From Sphingobacteriales bacterium 50-39 (GTDB lineage: Bacteria; Bacteroidota; Bacteroidia; Chitinophagales; Chitinophagaceae): DNA of 64,000 nucleotides. Location of the stretch: NCBI GenBank assembly GCA_001898505.1, contig MKTZ01000009.1, positions 558,001-622,000 of the forward strand, in the 5' to 3' direction. Positions 35,603 through 44,424 of this stretch are shown here, one piece after another. Below the pieces are notes generated by a model. It was not told the origin of the DNA. It searched no databases and saw only the letters and a list, made by a program, of their open reading frames with translations. Every line of letters begins with the position of its first letter. Positions within the stretch are counted from its first letter, which is position 1. A program made the translations under genes and the position numbers.

Positions 35603-38032
35603 ATGATACGCAACTACTTTCTGACTGCCTGGAGAAATCTGAAGACCCATAGACTGAATGCCATCATCAACATAGCCGGACTGGCCATCGCCTTCACCGT
35701 CTGTATCCTGCTCTTCCTGATGGTGCATTTTGAATTCTCCTTCGACAAATGGCATAAGAATGTAAACACCCTATACATGGCCTACAACCTGAGCCATGCG
35801 CCAGACGGGGATCAAAAAGGGTCTGTTTTCGGATATCCGGCGGCACCAGCCTTCAAGACGGAAGTGCCGGGCATTGTGAGGACGACTGATTATATGGCGA
35901 TGGGTGGCGGTGTCCGTTATAAAGATAAGGAAGTAGGCAAGAGCGTCACGCTGGTGAGCCCTGATTTTCTGGACATGTTCAGTTTCCCGGTGGTGGCGGG
36001 AAATAAAACCACGCCATTGGCCGACCTTGGCAGTGCTGTCCTTACCCAGTCCTCTGCTGCAGCCGTATTTGGCAAGGAAGATCCAATCGGCAAAGTGATA
36101 AAGGCAAAGATCAATGGTTCCTGGAAGGACCTCGTAGTCACCGCTGTCGTACAGGATGCTCCGGAGAATTCCACGTTGCAGTTCAATGTGCTGGCACGCA
36201 TCGAGCTCAATAGTGACTATGCTGCTCAAAAGAATGAATGGAATATCCAGCATCATCCGGTATATGTACAGTTGGCGCCGGGCGTCACACACCGCCAGGT
36301 CGAAACAAATTTAAGGGAGCTGGTAAAAAAGCGCCATCTGGCGGATGAAGAATATATGAAAGGCAAGGGCTATCGCAAGGACGCCAACGGGGATATGTAC
36401 GCTATCAAGCTGGCGCCCTATTCTTCTCTTCACTTCGACGAGGAACTGGGCCGGGGTGCGGTGAATAGGAACTATTTATTTATCCTGATCCTCATAGCTA
36501 TAGTGGTGTTGGTCATTGCCTGCTTCAATTTTATCAACCTGAATGTCGCCAGGGCCTTTACCCGTGCCAAAGAAGTCGGGGTGCGTAAGACCATCGGAGC
36601 CGGCAAGACCCAGATATTTTTCCAGATGTGGAATGAAAGTCTGCTGTTGTTTTCCGTTGCGTTGATCATGGCAGTGGGACTGGCCGTACTCTTGCTGGAT
36701 CCATTTAACAGACTCTTTGTCGAAAAGCTGACCATGCAGGCCCTGGTGCAGCCGCTGGTAGTCCTGTGCGTACTGGCTGGCATGCTGTTGGTGTCGTTTA
36801 TGGCTGGCGGCTATCCGGCCTGGCTGGTGGCAAAGTTCAGGACCGTGGAAGTATTGAAAGGCAGGGTCTCGGTAGGACGGAGCTCGATGATACGCAATGG
36901 GCTCATTACTTTCCAATTTGTTATGGCCTGTCTGCTAATATGCAGCACCATTGTTATTTACCGTCAGTTCCAGTACATGCGCACGGCTCCATTGGGTTAC
37001 GAACAGGAGTCGGTGATCAGCATCCCTGTGAAGAATCAGGAGAATTCCCTTCGATATATCCGTCAATTACGCCAGGAGCTTGCCTCTCAACCCCAGGTTG
37101 TCAACGTGACAGGCAGCTCCGCCAACATCGGTATTGGAGAAGACCACAGTCAGAGTGGTTGGAGCATCGGATTTACCTATAATGGGAAGGGCATTATGAC
37201 GGAGATGCTGACCGTCGATTATGATTTCCTGGAGACCATCGGCGTCAAGCTGCTGGCCGGCAGAAACTTCAGTCGTGAATATCCTGCTGACACATCTGCC
37301 AATATCCGGAATGTCATTGTTTCGGAAAGCATGGCGAGGCAATTCGCCGAAAAGAATATAATAGGTCTGTCGTTTTATTCGGACAGCGCTGAGCCGAAAT
37401 GGAATATCGTCGGATTGATACCGGACATCCACCTGCATAGTCTGCATGACAAGATGGGCGCCCTGACATTGGAGATGGCCAAGCAGCATACGTCGTTGGG
37501 ATATATCATGGTCAAAGTGCGTACGAACAATCCCCGGCAGGCAATGGCCATCGTGCGGGACGCTTATAAGACTATCGAGCCCGATAATTCTACCAACCCT
37601 TCCTATCTCACGGAAAATACCTATCGCTGGTATGCCAAGGAAGAAAGACTGTCTACTCTTTTTTGTACGGCGTCTGTCATTGCCATCGTGTTGTCCTGTC
37701 TTGGACTTTTCGCTATCGTTTCGCTGGTGATCGGGCGGCGTCGCAAGGAGATCGGGGTCCGCAAGGTATTGGGTGCATCGGTGACGGGGATCACGGGACT
37801 GCTGTCAAAAGAATTCCTCCGGCTGGTGGCCCTGGCCTTTTTAATAGCTACGCCCATTGCCTGGTATTCCCTTAATAAATGGTTGACGGATTTTCCATAC
37901 AGGATCACGCTCAGCTGGTGGGTATTCCCGCTGGCGGGTGTGACGGCGCTGGTTATTGCGTTGGGTACGATCAGTATACTCACCATACAGGCATCGCTGG
38001 CCAATCCCGTGAAGAGCCTCAGGACTGAGTAA
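35603..38032 (+). CDS. FtsX/MacB-type ABC permease
   Basis: 809 residues with the same architecture as the permease at 27063: an N-terminal helix (IINIAGLAIAFTVCILLFLM), a large periplasmic domain, then two sets of three helices with the paired motifs RAKEVGVRKTIGAGK and RRKEIGVRKVLGASV. It ends with NPVKSLRTE, a common terminus of this group. No ATPase gene is adjacent, as usual for these Bacteroidota genes. Its final 14 bases overlap the encapsulin gene on the opposite strand. Confidence 0.9.
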   Translation: MIRNYFLTAWRNLKTHRLNAIINIAGLAIAFTVCILLFLMVHFEFSFDKWHKNVNTLYMAYNLSHAPDGDQKGSVFGYPAAPAFKTEVPGIVRTTDYMAMGGGVRYKDKEVGKSVTLVSPDFLDMFSFPVVAGNKTTPLADLGSAVLTQSSAAAVFGKEDPIGKVIKAKINGSWKDLVVTAVVQDAPENSTLQFNVLARIELNSDYAAQKNEWNIQHHPVYVQLAPGVTHRQVETNLRELVKKRHLADEEYMKGKGYRKDANGDMYAIKLAPYSSLHFDEELGRGAVNRNYLFILILIAIVVLVIACFNFINLNVARAFTRAKEVGVRKTIGAGKTQIFFQMWNESLLLFSVALIMAVGLAVLLLDPFNRLFVEKLTMQALVQPLVVLCVLAGMLLVSFMAGGYPAWLVAKFRTVEVLKGRVSVGRSSMIRNGLITFQFVMACLLICSTIVIYRQFQYMRTAPLGYEQESVISIPVKNQENSLRYIRQLRQELASQPQVVNVTGSSANIGIGEDHSQSGWSIGFTYNGKGIMTEMLTVDYDFLETIGVKLLAGRNFSREYPADTSANIRNVIVSESMARQFAEKNIIGLSFYSDSAEPKWNIVGLIPDIHLHSLHDKMGALTLEMAKQHTSLGYIMVKVRTNNPRQAMAIVRDAYKTIEPDNSTNPSYLTENTYRWYAKEERLSTLFCTASVIAIVLSCLGLFAIVSLVIGRRRKEIGVRKVLGASVTGITGLLSKEFLRLVALAFLIATPIAWYSLNKWLTDFPYRITLSWWVFPLAGVTALVIALGTISILTIQASLANPVKSLRTE

Positions 38033-38819
38033 GGGCGACGGCCGCTTCCGCAGTCAGCACCCGGAAGGTAAAGCTTTCCTGCAGATAGAGCCTGACAGTG
38101 GCTTCGGAATGATCGAGATAGCCGATGGAAATATCCTGTCCGATGCTCAATTCAAAATCGCCGCCACGTGTCGTTAGCACAAAGCCGCCTGAAATGGCCG
38201 GAGCCCAAATGATCTCTCCATCGACCAGGCGCCGGATATGTTGAAGAACGGGATATCCTTCGTCACTGCCGCCGCCGGCAGCGGTATATGGCCCGGCGCC
38301 CAGCACAAGAGAGTAGGGGCCGTTGACCCCCGCAAGGCGCAATTGGCTCACTGCCTGTGCTATCGCGTCCGGGTAGCCGCGTACATTGGAAGGGAGTGTC
38401 AATATGGGATTGCTGCTTCCCTGACGGATGCCCTGGATCCCCGCTGCTGCATATCCTTCAAAGACGGAACGATCTTCTGCGAAGGCCATCGTCCGGGCGG
38501 CGTCTTTCAGGGGACCCCAGTCCGAATCGGTTGCGCCACGCTCCACGTCGTCGATGGCCTGACGCTTGAGCTCGAACGGAACGCGAAGTTCCACCAGCAT
38601 CTTTGCCTCGCGTTGTGCAGCCTGGATCCCGGCGCCGGGCGCCTGGATGCTTTGAATATGCCCCGTCCCGACTGCCGGAAGATCAAAACCTTTCGGACCG
38701 GCCACATCTACAACACGTCTTGCTGCCAGGTGGCGTTTGAGTGTGCGGGACGCCTCCGCCTCGATTTGGGCCCAGGCCGCATCAGAGATGGGGGCGAGTT
38801 CCCGATAAAGATTATTCAT
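38019..38819 (-). CDS. Encapsulin shell protein (family 1, linocin M18-like)
   Basis: 266 residues with the HK97-fold pattern of family 1 encapsulins: an N-terminal helix (LYRELAPISDAAWAQIEAEA), the segment RRVVDVAGPKGFD, an axial part with GPYSLVLGAGPY and a C-terminal strand region (YLDHSEATVRLYLQESFTF). Such proteins assemble into closed compartments of about 24 or 32 nm that enclose cargo enzymes. Its start overlaps the end of the peroxidase gene by eight bases, the usual cargo-then-shell order, so the two proteins are translated from one transcript. Confidence 0.93.
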   Translation of the reverse strand: MNNLYRELAPISDAAWAQIEAEASRTLKRHLAARRVVDVAGPKGFDLPAVGTGHIQSIQAPGAGIQAAQREAKMLVELRVPFELKRQAIDDVERGATDSDWGPLKDAARTMAFAEDRSVFEGYAAAGIQGIRQGSSNPILTLPSNVRGYPDAIAQAVSQLRLAGVNGPYSLVLGAGPYTAAGGGSDEGYPVLQHIRRLVDGEIIWAPAISGGFVLTTRGGDFELSIGQDISIGYLDHSEATVRLYLQESFTFRVLTAEAAVALTQS

Positions 38820-39840
38820 ATCCTGCTTCCTTTTGGAGTGAACCGATATTTAGTGATCCGTCGGCTGATAATGACCGGGATTTAACGTTGGGGACGACGA
38901 CGGCCGTCTCCGTCGCCCCTGAGATGATATTCTTTAAAAATGTCACCGATGGAGCAAAGAACAGGGCGCCGGTCTTTGGCGTACTGAAATCCAATATCCT
39001 GTCGTAATTCCCTTCAGGCGAACCTACGAACATGTTATTCAACATTTTCTTTACAGTACTGAATGTGCTTGTATAAGCAATAAAATAAGTCCCCATTTCA
39101 TTAGTGGACATATTTCCGAAGGGCATGTTGTCACGGATGATCTTCAGGTCGTCTCCTACATTGGCCAGGGCAATATGAGAATTGGAAGGTTTTACATCAT
39201 CCGGCATTTCAATATCATTCGATTTATATCTTCCTATCACGTTTTCCTGCTCCTGAAGAGGCAACGCTTTAAATGCATTCAGGTCATGAATGTATTTTTG
39301 AACAAAAAGGTAACTCCCTCCTTTATAGGCGGGATCGTCATCCCCGATCAATCCAAAAAAAGCGCGGTCATCCCCCCTGGGATTTTCGGTGCCGTCGACA
39401 AAACCTAAAATGGAACGGCCATCCCAATATCTGAAGCCATGAATTTCTTCTATGCTTATTGCCACCGGCGCCAGAACATCGGATATGGCGGATGCCATAT
39501 CATAGCATATGCTGCTGGAGCTCCCTCTGAGATGAAAATGCAGGTCTCCCTTTGTGGACACCGCGGTGTGCTTTTTCCCGGCTATGGGAACGAAGTTCTC
39601 GAATTCTTTTGGAGGTGGATCGGGAAGATGGAGCCGATGCCAGACGTCATATCCTATTCCCATCACACAGCTCGTGCCGGAATCCGGGAAACGGGTGCTG
39701 CCTGAATTATTAAGATTGATGACTAATGCGCAAATACTCTTAAAAGCATCCCCGATCTCTGTATTGCTTTTAAAATTCCAGACCATAAAGATGGTATTGT
39801 CGCCATGATAATCTAATACATTCTGAGACTCAGGGTTCAT
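38812..39840 (-). CDS. Dye-decolorizing peroxidase, encapsulin cargo
   Basis: 342 residues. It has the DyP signature GxxDG (GFVDGTENPRGDD), a proximal heme His in SNSHIAL and a conserved Arg in IIRDNMPFGN. DyP enzymes use hydrogen peroxide to oxidise dyes, lignin-type phenols or other donors. The extreme C-terminus carries DGSLNIGSLQKE, which matches the known DyP encapsulin-targeting peptide pattern (SLxIGSL). It is therefore expected to be packed inside the adjacent shell. No signal peptide is present, so the compartment is cytoplasmic. Confidence 0.94.
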   Translation of the reverse strand: MNPESQNVLDYHGDNTIFMVWNFKSNTEIGDAFKSICALVINLNNSGSTRFPDSGTSCVMGIGYDVWHRLHLPDPPPKEFENFVPIAGKKHTAVSTKGDLHFHLRGSSSSICYDMASAISDVLAPVAISIEEIHGFRYWDGRSILGFVDGTENPRGDDRAFFGLIGDDDPAYKGGSYLFVQKYIHDLNAFKALPLQEQENVIGRYKSNDIEMPDDVKPSNSHIALANVGDDLKIIRDNMPFGNMSTNEMGTYFIAYTSTFSTVKKMLNNMFVGSPEGNYDRILDFSTPKTGALFFAPSVTFLKNIISGATETAVVVPNVKSRSLSADGSLNIGSLQKEAGYE

Positions 39841-39873
39841 AGTTCGGGTAATTTACGTACATTTCCGGACAAA

Positions 39874-40176
39874 ATGCATATTGGGGTAATGAATATAGAA
39901 ATGATCATAGAAGAGCACGCGCATCATTTTTTACATGGGATAAGGGCGGAATACAATGGAGATAAAGAAGCCTGTTCAATCATTCGGAAATACATAAGGG
40001 AAGGCAAAATAAGTAACGATGAGGAGCATATATTGAAAGTCCAGCTGATGGATTCGCTTAAGATCGTCGGCATAGGCGTTCCTTTTGTATTGATACCAGG
40101 CGCATCCATCCTGATGCCTATACTTATAAAGATCGCTGACAAGCACAATATACAGCTGATGCCTTCTGCATTTTAG
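39874..40176 (+). CDS. Small LETM1-like protein
   Basis: 100 residues (95 if the ATG at 39889 is used). The C-terminal half holds one hydrophobic segment (IVGIGVPFVLIPGASILMPI) followed by IADKHNIQLMPSAF, which resembles the membrane segment and LLPS-F end of LETM1-domain proteins. The N-terminal half is charged and helical. It is divergent from the encapsulin operon with 33 bases between, so both may share a control region. Its function is not known, and the LETM1 link rests on a short stretch only. Confidence 0.6.
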   Translation: MHIGVMNIEMIIEEHAHHFLHGIRAEYNGDKEACSIIRKYIREGKISNDEEHILKVQLMDSLKIVGIGVPFVLIPGASILMPILIKIADKHNIQLMPSAF

Positions 40177-40616
40177 CGTAGGCCGGTAATGGTATATTGT
40201 TTATAAAGGGTCCTCGACTGGTCCTTATAAGCCAGATAGACATCTTCACCCAATGTGGCCGGGTCAAGCTTGGCAGAGGGTGGCCCGACCACCTCGAACT
40301 CATCCATGATAAAAAGCTTGCCTTGTGTCCGTCTGATCAATTCCTGCAAAAGATATTTATTGGGCATCGTGCTGGTCCATCCTTTGGCAATACGATGCCT
40401 GTCCAGCGTAGCCATGGCTGCCAGCCGCGGGTCCTCCGAATTCCGCATCGCCGGGGAAAAGCAGGACCAGGGACCCGGATCGAGTTTCTCCCATGGCACT
40501 TTATAAACGATGTCGTTGATGTCGACTGTATCTATTTTTAGCGAAAGGCTGGGGTCGAAGGCGTATCCTCTCAGCTTGCGAAAAGGAGGCTTTTTGTGTG
40601 TGAAGGGATGACTCAT
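40173..40616 (-). CDS. Unknown protein, possibly an internally deleted remnant
   Basis: 147 residues, cytoplasmic, without a known motif. The first 42 residues (KLRGYAFDPSLSLKID, then WEKLDPGP) resemble from memory the N-terminus of a much longer Bacteroidota protein family of unknown role. The rest (GKLFIMDEFEVVGPPS, EDVYLAYKDQSR) looks like a separate compact end. If this is right, the middle of a longer gene has been lost in frame. The gene is divergent from the patatin gene and overlaps the LETM1-like gene by four bases at its stop. Confidence 0.45.
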   Translation of the reverse strand: MSHPFTHKKPPFRKLRGYAFDPSLSLKIDTVDINDIVYKVPWEKLDPGPWSCFSPAMRNSEDPRLAAMATLDRHRIAKGWTSTMPNKYLLQELIRRTQGKLFIMDEFEVVGPPSAKLDPATLGEDVYLAYKDQSRTLYKQYTITGLR

Positions 40617-40705
40617 AGGTGCCTGTAAGGTTGAAATTCGAATATAGTGTAAATTTTTATATATTTAGGACCTGACGGGCTGGAGCCCACTATAAACCTT
40701 TCTAT

Positions 40706-42610
40706 ATGGAAGAACCATTCCAACTCGCATCGACACCCCTCAGGACGCCATTCCGAAAAATAGCAATGGCATTGTCCGGCGGTGGATTTCGCGCTGCCAG
40801 CTTTAGCATCGGCGCCATGGGCTATCTCCACAAAGTACAATACGACGACAGCAGAAATCTTTTGGACAACGTGGAATTTATTTCCTCCGCCTCTGGAGGG
40901 ACCTTCCCGGCCATCTTGTATTCCGTCTATACGAAGAAGGGTATTCCCTTCGGGAAGGTGTATAAGGATATGCTAACCTTTATGGATGGAGAGGGGTTGC
41001 TGGAAGATGTATTGAAGCTGCTGGATGATGACAAGGCATGGGAAGGGGAGATAAAAAACCGGAACCTGATCAATGCATTTGCAAGAACCTATGATCAACG
41101 TCTTTTCAAAGGCGAGACATTTGGTGTGTACTGGGGAAAGGAAGGCAGGAACGTAGAGGTTTGCTTCAATGCCACGGAATTTACCCGTGGGCTTTCTTTT
41201 CGGTGGCAGACTATTGGCGGGCAGACAGGTAACAATTACATCTACATCGACAAGCGAACGCCATCCCACCTGGAGGCATTGCAGGATATCAAGCTGGGTG
41301 ATATCATGGCATCGTCCTCTTGTTTCCCCGGTGGGTTCGAGCCCATCGTATATCCGGAAGACTTTAGCTATCCCGCCGGTCGGGACGGAAGAGAGGGAGG
41401 TGGCGGGCTCAGCAGGGACAGGCTTGAGCAGGCGATGATCGTCACGGACTATAACAATCAACCCGGCATACTGGACGGTTCCATTGGATTGATGGATGGA
41501 GGTGTGGATGATAACCAGGGACTGTACAGCGCCATCCTGGCCGATACACGCCGGAGAAAAGATCAGCCGGACAACGGATTTGACCTGATCATCGTGTCGG
41601 ATGTCGCCAGTTACTTTATGGACCCGTATATACCTTGTGTGCCTGAGTCCAAAGGTTCCTGGCGAAAGAAAAATACGGAGGATATATTGAAAGGGCTGGG
41701 AAGTGTGATGAGAAGGGTCAACAATAGTATAAAACTATTCTTCTGGCTCGGACTTATCCTGCTGGCCGGGTCGGTGACGTTGCTGGTGCAGCATGATGAG
41801 GGACCCTGGAGGAATATCGGGTTCTTCCTGCTATCGCCTGCCATTATACTTTTATTGTTGTGGATAGCTGCGCTGATCGCCCGACGGTCCATTCCCCAGA
41901 TAGGACAATTGTCGGATTTTTTAAACTCGTCGGATAAATCTTTTCAGGAATCCCTGAAGGAGCAGTTGCCTGCGGTGACTGTCTTATCCGGCAGTGCGTT
42001 GAGTTCATTGATAAAGTATTTGAAAAAATCCCGGTTCAGCGTGCTGGAGCAGATGCTAAAGACAAGGGTCAACTCTACGCTGAGCATGGTGATGGATATA
42101 AATCTCAAACAGACGCGCCGGCTGATATTCGATATATTCTTTGGTAATTTTTATGGAAAGGATGTGTGGGAGAATCGCCGCGCCTTTGACGTCATTTATG
42201 AATTGAGTACATATAACAAGGCCAGCCGGGAAAAGTCAATAAAGAACAAATTCCAGAATAACCAGGATGCCCAGTCACTTCTGCTGGAAGGATGCCTGGA
42301 GATAAATGCGGTGGCGGAAGATGCGAGGACCATGGGGACTACCTTGTGGTATGATCACAATGATGCGGCGGAGAAGAGGATGATGAAGGTGGTAGCCTGT
42401 GGACAATTTACTACCTGTGCCAAGCTGCTGGAGTATGTGCTGGATCTGGAACAGACGATGAAGAGCGAGACGTCCCTGCCGGAGGAGCGGAAGAGCATAC
42501 AGCTGTCGGCGAAGGAGAGGGCTATATTCGATGGGGTGAAGGCACAGCTGCTCGATGATTGGAAGAAGTTCAAGAACGATCCATACTTTGTTTATAAAAG
42601 TATGTTGTAG
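40706..42610 (+). CDS. Patatin-like phospholipase with membrane segment
   Basis: 634 residues. The oxyanion motif is SGGGFRAASF and the nucleophile Ser is in SSASGGTF, where the first Gly of the usual GxSxG is Ser. The catalytic Asp is in LMDGGVDDNQG. Between residues 345 and 395 there are two transmembrane helices (FFWLGLILLAGSVTLLV and IILLLLWIAALIA), followed by a helical C-terminal domain of about 230 residues. The enzyme probably hydrolyses lipids at the inner membrane. An AT-rich TATATTTA box 38 bases before the start could be a promoter -7 element. Confidence 0.82.
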   Translation: MEEPFQLASTPLRTPFRKIAMALSGGGFRAASFSIGAMGYLHKVQYDDSRNLLDNVEFISSASGGTFPAILYSVYTKKGIPFGKVYKDMLTFMDGEGLLEDVLKLLDDDKAWEGEIKNRNLINAFARTYDQRLFKGETFGVYWGKEGRNVEVCFNATEFTRGLSFRWQTIGGQTGNNYIYIDKRTPSHLEALQDIKLGDIMASSSCFPGGFEPIVYPEDFSYPAGRDGREGGGGLSRDRLEQAMIVTDYNNQPGILDGSIGLMDGGVDDNQGLYSAILADTRRRKDQPDNGFDLIIVSDVASYFMDPYIPCVPESKGSWRKKNTEDILKGLGSVMRRVNNSIKLFFWLGLILLAGSVTLLVQHDEGPWRNIGFFLLSPAIILLLLWIAALIARRSIPQIGQLSDFLNSSDKSFQESLKEQLPAVTVLSGSALSSLIKYLKKSRFSVLEQMLKTRVNSTLSMVMDINLKQTRRLIFDIFFGNFYGKDVWENRRAFDVIYELSTYNKASREKSIKNKFQNNQDAQSLLLEGCLEINAVAEDARTMGTTLWYDHNDAAEKRMMKVVACGQFTTCAKLLEYVLDLEQTMKSETSLPEERKSIQLSAKERAIFDGVKAQLLDDWKKFKNDPYFVYKSML

Positions 42611-42689
42611 GGATCCGATTTTATCTTTCGGTTAAGTTTCCTACCTTCAGGCCGTCGATGAACTTGTTTTATGCAATTTGCATGCTGAT

Positions 42690-43262
42690 ATGAAAAATTT
42701 GTCGCAGGCTGCTGATTTACCAAAACTGATCTCTATTAAGGATGGCGACCATGCTGCCTTCCTTGAAGTATATAATATATTACATGCCAGGATATTCCGA
42801 TTCTTTCTCAAGCGGGTTCACCTCCACGACAATGCCAAGGACCTCACACAGCAATGTTTCATCCGCTTATGGCAATTCCGGCAGACCTTATCGGAAGACC
42901 ATCCCCTGGAGAAGCAGGTCTTTATCATCGCACGCAGCCTGCTGATCAATCATATCAAAAAAGAGACCACCCGCCGGAGACTGCATCTGGTACATGATCA
43001 GACCCTGGAAGAAAAGATGCAGCCCTCACCAGCCATACATTTTGAGGTATCCAGCGAAGTGAGCGCTGCCATCGATACCCTTCCCCCTGTCCGGAAAAAG
43101 ATCCTGATGCTAAAAGCCTTCTATGGCTGCTCCAACAAGGAAATTGCATCCCAGATGAGCATCTCCATCAAGACGGTAGAAGACCACGTCAGTAAAGCAT
43201 TCCGTCATATCCGGCAGATTGGGATCACCTTATTGCTCATCGTACTGGGCTCCCTCCCATAA
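42690..43262 (+). CDS. ECF sigma factor
   Basis: 190 residues from ATG 42690; the TTG at 42678 is a less likely start. Region 2 is seen in DHAAFLEVYNILHARIFRFF and KDLTQQCFIRLWQFRQ, region 4 in LPPVRKKILMLKAFYGCSN and KEIASQMSISIKTVEDHVSKA. It belongs to the sigma group that controls SusC/SusD loci in Bacteroidota, where the cognate FecR anti-sigma factor is encoded next, as here. A short hydrophobic tail (ITLLLIVLGSLP) at the C-terminus is unusual and may touch the membrane. Confidence 0.9.
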   Translation: MKNLSQAADLPKLISIKDGDHAAFLEVYNILHARIFRFFLKRVHLHDNAKDLTQQCFIRLWQFRQTLSEDHPLEKQVFIIARSLLINHIKKETTRRRLHLVHDQTLEEKMQPSPAIHFEVSSEVSAAIDTLPPVRKKILMLKAFYGCSNKEIASQMSISIKTVEDHVSKAFRHIRQIGITLLLIVLGSLP

Positions 43263-43271
43263 AAAAATATT

Positions 43272-43291
43272 TTTACCCCGGCAGGGGTAAA
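43272..43291 (+). promoter_or_regulatory. Perfect hairpin between sigma and FecR genes
   Basis: The sequence TTTACCCC, a four-base loop GGCA and GGGGTAAA form an eight-pair perfect inverted repeat, 10 bases after the sigma stop and 52 bases before the FecR start. It is not followed by a T-run, so it is not a simple terminator on the plus strand. It could be a binding site or an mRNA hairpin setting the ratio of sigma to anti-sigma factor. Confidence 0.5.
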
Positions 43292-43342
43292 CATTCCCTG
43301 CAACTGTACATAGTTATATCGAATTTATTATTGACCGACTGC

Positions 43343-44395
43343 ATGCAGAAATTACCCGACGAATTGATAGAGAAATTTTTAAGTGGGAATTGCACTAAGG
43401 AAGAGGCTGCGCTTGTCTGGAACTATTTACGCAAGAATCCCGATGAGTCCTATCTGCTTAAAGAATTCGAGCAGGAGGATGGAGAAGCTCCTTTGCCTGA
43501 GGGCTACAGGGAAGAGATGTTGGCCTATATCACCGAGATGACGCCTGTGGCACCTGCAGAAAAGAAGGTCAAACGTCTTAATTTCTTATGGTATGGTGCG
43601 GCCGCCGCAGTCATACTTGTAATCTGCAAAATGTGGCTGCTGGACAGACCCGCCATGAAAGCGTCCGGTGAACACTTGGCTTCATACGAGGCGCCGAAGA
43701 CAGAATGGATAACAGAGAGCAATGCCGGTAAAAAAGAGATAATGGTGTTTCTTCCGGATAGCTCGAAGGTCCGGTTGTCGCCCGGGGCGCGGATGCTTTA
43801 TCGAAAAGGTTTCGGGACGATTGCAAATAGAGATGTACAGGTGTCCGGAAAGGCTTTCTTTGACGTAGCGAAAAATCAGCAAAGGCCTTTTACCCTGTAC
43901 AGCGAGGGGCTTCAGACCAGCGTATTGGGGACATCATTCTATGTCAATGCCAATCCGTATAGCGACAAGGTCAGCGTCAAACTTTTTACAGGGAAGGTGC
44001 GTATCTCACTGGACGATTCGACAAGCAAAAGAGCATATTACCTGGAGCCCGGACAAGAATTGGTTTTTAGCAAGAGCAGCCGTAATATAGCTATCAACGG
44101 TCCCGTAAAACATACGGAAGATCATATAGCCAAAGCGCATAGTCTGAAAGCGGATACGATCTCCAACTGGTATATGTTCAACAACCAGAGACTCGCAGAT
44201 GTGTTCGACCAGCTGTCGGCCATTTACAACGTAGATATTGAGTATTCTCATAGTGAGATCAGGGACATGTATTTCATTGGGAAGTTGGAAAAGAAAGATT
44301 CATTGAACGAGATCATAAGCGATATAGCAATATTGAACCATTTATCCGTGACCACCTCCAACGGCAGGTATATTATCAGGAAAGGCAAGCCTTAA
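43343..44395 (+). CDS. FecR-type anti-sigma factor
   Basis: 350 residues from ATG 43343; an in-frame TTG at 43331 is less likely. A short cytoplasmic N-terminal part (LPDELIEKFLSGNCTKEEA) binds the sigma factor, one membrane helix follows (FLWYGAAAAVILVICKMWLL), then the periplasmic FecR domain (IMVFLPDSSKVRLSPGARM, VSGKAFFDVAKN) and a C-terminal DUF4974/STN-like domain (FNNQRLADVFDQLSAIYN). It relays the receptor state to the sigma factor. The SusC gene starts 29 bases downstream. Confidence 0.92.
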   Translation: MQKLPDELIEKFLSGNCTKEEAALVWNYLRKNPDESYLLKEFEQEDGEAPLPEGYREEMLAYITEMTPVAPAEKKVKRLNFLWYGAAAAVILVICKMWLLDRPAMKASGEHLASYEAPKTEWITESNAGKKEIMVFLPDSSKVRLSPGARMLYRKGFGTIANRDVQVSGKAFFDVAKNQQRPFTLYSEGLQTSVLGTSFYVNANPYSDKVSVKLFTGKVRISLDDSTSKRAYYLEPGQELVFSKSSRNIAINGPVKHTEDHIAKAHSLKADTISNWYMFNNQRLADVFDQLSAIYNVDIEYSHSEIRDMYFIGKLEKKDSLNEIISDIAILNHLSVTTSNGRYIIRKGKP

Positions 44396-44424
44396 CCCGC
44401 AGCAAAAATTTCAAAAACTATATT

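Noticed and set aside
27063-38032. Complete MacB-type transporters
   Set aside because: Neither permease has an ATP-binding gene nearby, so a complete transporter cannot be claimed here.
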